DNA of 26,310 bases from an uncultured Oscillospiraceae bacterium (lineage in GTDB: Bacteria > Bacillota > Clostridia > Oscillospirales > Oscillospiraceae): NCBI GenBank assembly GCA_934569425.1, contig CAKTKM010000006.1, positions 1 through 26,310 on the forward strand, written 5' to 3'. The position numbers and the translations under genes are program-made. Within the stretch, counting starts at the first letter, position 1, and the number at the start of each line of letters is the position of its first letter. Positions 23,970-26,310 of this stretch are shown in pieces. The notes under the pieces are model-generated. The model did no database searches, was not told the DNA's origin, and saw only the letters and a program-made list of their open reading frames with translations.

Positions 23970-25412
23970 TTATAATTCCCCGTTCTTTTCGGACTGTTCC
24001 CGTTCCAGCTCCGCCTTTTTCCTCTCCACGGCGGAGCGGGCGCAGCCATACTCCCAGTCCCACGGATCCCTCCGGCACACGCCGTCGGCATAAGGGACGA
24101 AGATGGACAGAATGCCGAAGGCCGCCAGCAGCCAGCAGTACCACATACCGCCCACGATGGCGGCAGGGCTGGTGCAAAGCTCCTGCGAGGAGACGGTGGT
24201 ATTGCTCAGCGCCGCGGCGCTGAGCAGCTGCGCGCCGTAGGGGATGATGCCCTGAAACACGCAGGAGAAAATATCCAGCAGCGAGGCGGTGCGGCGGGGA
24301 TCCACCCGGTACTCCTGCGACACATCCCGCGCCATGTCGCCGGCCACGATGATGGCCACGGTGTTGTTGGCAGTGGCGCAGTCGCACAGGGACGCCATGG
24401 CGGCAATGCCCACCTGCGCGGACTTGTTGCCCTTCATCACGCGGCGCAGCTTCTGGATGATCCACGCAATGCCGCCGTTTTGGGCAATCAGCTCCGACAT
24501 GCCGCCGCACAGCAGCGTCAGGAAGAACACCTCGTTCATGCCGGTGAAGCCGTTCCACACGCTCTGGGCAAAACCGGCAACCGTCATATCCCCGGCGCAG
24601 ATGCCGATAATACCGGCGGAGAAAATGCCGATGGTCAGCGCCACGAACACATTCAGGCCGCACAGCGCCAGCACCAGTACCAGCACATAGGGGATCACTT
24701 TCACAAGGTCAAAGGGCAGCGCCTCCAGCGGCGTTACCACTTCGGGGCGGCCGATGATCAGCAGCAGCACCAGCGTAGCCGCGGCAGCAGGCAGCGCCAC
24801 AAGGAAGTTGACCCGGAACTTGTCCCGCATCTCGCAGCGCTGGCTGCGGGTGGCGGCAATGGTGGTATCGGAGATCATGGACAGGTTGTCGCCGAACATG
24901 GCGCCGCCTACCACCGCACCGATGACCACCGTCAGGGACAGGCCGCCCTTCTCCGCGATGCCCACGGCAATGGGGATCACGGCGGACACGGTACCCATGG
25001 AGGAGCCGGTGGCCGTTCCCATAAAGGCGGAGATCACGAAAAGACCCGCCGCCAGAAACTGCACCGGCACAAGGGACAGTCCCAGATTCACCGTGGATTC
25101 CCGTCCGCCCATGTCGGCCGCCACGCTGGCAAAGGCGCCCGCCAGAATGTAGATCATCAGCATGGTGAGAATGTCCACGTTGGCCGCGCCCCTGGCAAAC
25201 GTGCTGAACTTTTCGTCAATGGTACCCTTGAACATAACAAAGGCCACCAGCACCGCCAGAAACATGGCGGTGACAGAGGGGAACTGATAGAAGGCCATCT
25301 CCACGCCCCGCACCTGATAGTAGATGCCGGCGCCCATGTAGATGGCGATGAAGATCACAAAGGGGATCAGCGCCAAGCCGTTGGGCTTTTTTTCGTTGAG
25401 GGAATGATTCAT
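23970..25412 (-). CDS. NhaC-family Na+/H+ antiporter
   Basis: This encodes 480 residues of a membrane protein with about 11-12 hydrophobic segments; ATG 25412 follows AAAGGAGAG. The family signatures are MGTATGSSMGTVSAVIPIA in the first half, GAMFGDNLSMISDTTIAA (the conserved Asp-Asn pair) in the centre, and SLCDCATANNTVAIIVAGD in the second half. NhaC-type carriers exchange internal Na+ for external H+; related members carry amino acids or malate/lactate, so the substrate is not fixed. The C-terminus is a soluble, charged tail (RKKAELEREQSEKNGEL). The leader of about 85 bases contains two hairpins (see the nearby feature). Confidence 0.9.
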   Translation of the reverse strand: MNHSLNEKKPNGLALIPFVIFIAIYMGAGIYYQVRGVEMAFYQFPSVTAMFLAVLVAFVMFKGTIDEKFSTFARGAANVDILTMLMIYILAGAFASVAADMGGRESTVNLGLSLVPVQFLAAGLFVISAFMGTATGSSMGTVSAVIPIAVGIAEKGGLSLTVVIGAVVGGAMFGDNLSMISDTTIAATRSQRCEMRDKFRVNFLVALPAAAATLVLLLIIGRPEVVTPLEALPFDLVKVIPYVLVLVLALCGLNVFVALTIGIFSAGIIGICAGDMTVAGFAQSVWNGFTGMNEVFFLTLLCGGMSELIAQNGGIAWIIQKLRRVMKGNKSAQVGIAAMASLCDCATANNTVAIIVAGDMARDVSQEYRVDPRRTASLLDIFSCVFQGIIPYGAQLLSAAALSNTTVSSQELCTSPAAIVGGMWYCWLLAAFGILSIFVPYADGVCRRDPWDWEYGCARSAVERKKAELEREQSEKNGEL

Positions 25413-25463
25413 TTCGGGTCGCTCTCCTTTACACGGTACTTTTCCTTTTCCACAGGAAAATGC

Positions 25464-25487
25464 CCGCAGGGTGTTTTTACCCTGTGG
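25464..25487 (-). promoter_or_regulatory. Hairpin in the leader of the antiporter gene
   Basis: A nine-pair stem (25464-25472 with 25479-25487, one G-T pair) around a loop of GTTTTT. A second small stem TTTTCC/GGAAAA (25446-25459) follows closer to the start codon. These could form a regulated leader or simply stabilise the RNA. Confidence 0.4.
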
Positions 25488-25503
25488 ACATCTTCCATGT
25501 GGT

Positions 25504-25533
25504 ATCGTAGCAGAGAAGTATCGTCTCTGTCAA
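25504..25533 (-). promoter_or_regulatory. Sigma-A promoter of the antiporter gene
   Basis: On the minus strand TTGACA (25533-25528), an 18-base spacer and TACGAT (25509-25504), giving a leader of about 85 bases. Confidence 0.6.
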
Positions 25534-25587
25534 CCCTTGTTTTTACTTTTTATTGGAATTAGTTATCTGTTATTTCGATAGCAAGCC

Positions 25588-26310
25588 TCACAGCTTCCGC
25601 AGCTCGTACACATCCGTCCGGCGGGCGGAGAGCAACGGCAATTGCCGCCGAATGGCGTCAACACGTTCCATATCCAGTGTTGTCACAGCAACCTGCTCCT
25701 TTTCGTCGCACTGACGGAGCACCGTCCCCCACGGGTCACAGACGATAGAGTGTCCCCACGACACATAGCCCGCCGCCGGATCCCGGGCGGGGGCGGTTCC
25801 CACCGTATAGCACTGGTTGTCCACCGCACGCTGACGAAACAGCAGCTCCCAGTGGGCGGGGCCGGTAGTCATGTTGAAGGCGGCGGGAACCACCATGAGC
25901 TTGGCGCCCGCCTGCGCCATAAGTCCGGCCAGCTGCGGGAAGCGGAAGTCGAAACACACGCATACGCCCACCGTCCCCCACGGCGTGTCAAAGGTGGTAA
26001 CGCCGCTGCCCGCCGTCAGGGTCTCCGATTCCATGAACCGCTGTCCGCCTGCCACGTCAATGTCAAAGAGGTGCATTTTCCGGTGCCTGGCCGCCAGTTT
26101 TCCCTCCGGTGTGAACACATAGCAGGTGTTGTAGACCCTGTCCTCCTCCAGCTCCGGCATCGTGCCGCCCACCAGCCAGATCCCCCGCTCCCGGGCAAGG
26201 GCGCGAAGGATCTCATAGGCCACGCCGCCCTCCCGCTCGCCGTAGGCGCGGAAGCAGGCGTTGTCATAGGGGCAGCAGAACATCTCCGGCAGCACCGCCA
26301 TGTCCACCTC
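25588..26310 (-). CDS. Carbon-nitrogen hydrolase (nitrilase family, omega-amidase-like), N-terminus outside window
   Basis: The open frame runs to the window edge, so the first part (perhaps 30-40 residues) is missing; 240 codons remain. The Glu-Lys-Cys triad of the nitrilase superfamily is visible: glutamate in AVLPEMF, lysine in RHRKMHLFDIDV and cysteine in VGVCVCFDFRFPQL. The KMHLFDIDV spacing and the later RAVDNQCYTVG, WGHSIVCDPWG resemble omega-amidase/Nit2, which removes the amide from 2-oxoglutaramate or 2-oxosuccinamate left by glutamine or asparagine transamination. This would fit the nearby aminotransferase, but close relatives act on other amides. No clear terminator follows its stop at 25588. 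Confidence 0.9.
   Translation of the reverse strand, partial: EVDMAVLPEMFCCPYDNACFRAYGEREGGVAYEILRALARERGIWLVGGTMPELEEDRVYNTCYVFTPEGKLAARHRKMHLFDIDVAGGQRFMESETLTAGSGVTTFDTPWGTVGVCVCFDFRFPQLAGLMAQAGAKLMVVPAAFNMTTGPAHWELLFRQRAVDNQCYTVGTAPARDPAAGYVSWGHSIVCDPWGTVLRQCDEKEQVAVTTLDMERVDAIRRQLPLLSARRTDVYELRKL

Overview
The window is a high-GC, spore-forming Clostridia chromosome, most like an Oscillospiraceae/Oscillospirales gut bacterium. The taxon is inferred from gene content and style: a spoIVB 3' part, a GerA/SpoVAF-type spore germination gene, a CtsR-controlled ctsR-mcsA-clpC operon, rny with ymdB, Gram-positive ribosome binding sites and strong sigma-A promoters. I see no rRNA, tRNA, CRISPR array or insertion sequence.

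Left edge (1-700): the C-terminal part of a large serine recombinase ends about 40 bases before the 3' end of spoIVB. The spoIVB reading frame resumes exactly at its catalytic GxSGSP motif. An integrative element, most of it lying left of the window, therefore sits inside this sporulation protease gene. A 72-residue cysteine-rich protein follows in what was probably the spoIVB operon. Region 930-4150 holds a MATE exporter, a membrane-bound XRE regulator and a DegV lipid-binding protein, with recognisable promoters. Region 4171-8706 is on the minus strand: an ECF sigma factor overlapping a membrane protein of anti-sigma type, a SpoVAF-like germination protein with a good sigma-G promoter match, and an RlmI-type 23S rRNA methyltransferase.

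Region 8811-16248 is on the plus strand: an Amidase_3 protein with an SH3b domain, RNase Y (rny) behind a long structured leader, a lipoprotein with an amidase_6-type domain, then a tightly packed ymdB - ybaK/ebsC - yhaO-like nuclease - asparaginase run closed by a strong terminator. Region 16250-18220 (minus) holds a 584-residue membrane protein of unknown function preceded by a 35-residue single-span protein. From 18334 on the plus strand comes the heat-shock operon ctsR-mcsA-clpC, with two CtsR operators flanking a sigma-A promoter; the arginine kinase gene mcsB is absent from it.

The right end (22098-26310, minus strand) has an isolated phage-type DUF6291-like gene, a type Ic aspartate aminotransferase, an NhaC-family antiporter and a nitrilase-family amidase cut by the window edge. 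Most of the window is ordinary core genome. The most notable feature is the spoIVB split by the recombinase element, which may be a sporulation-intervening (skin-like) element or a prophage that inactivates sporulation. No gap longer than about 275 bases lacks a gene.
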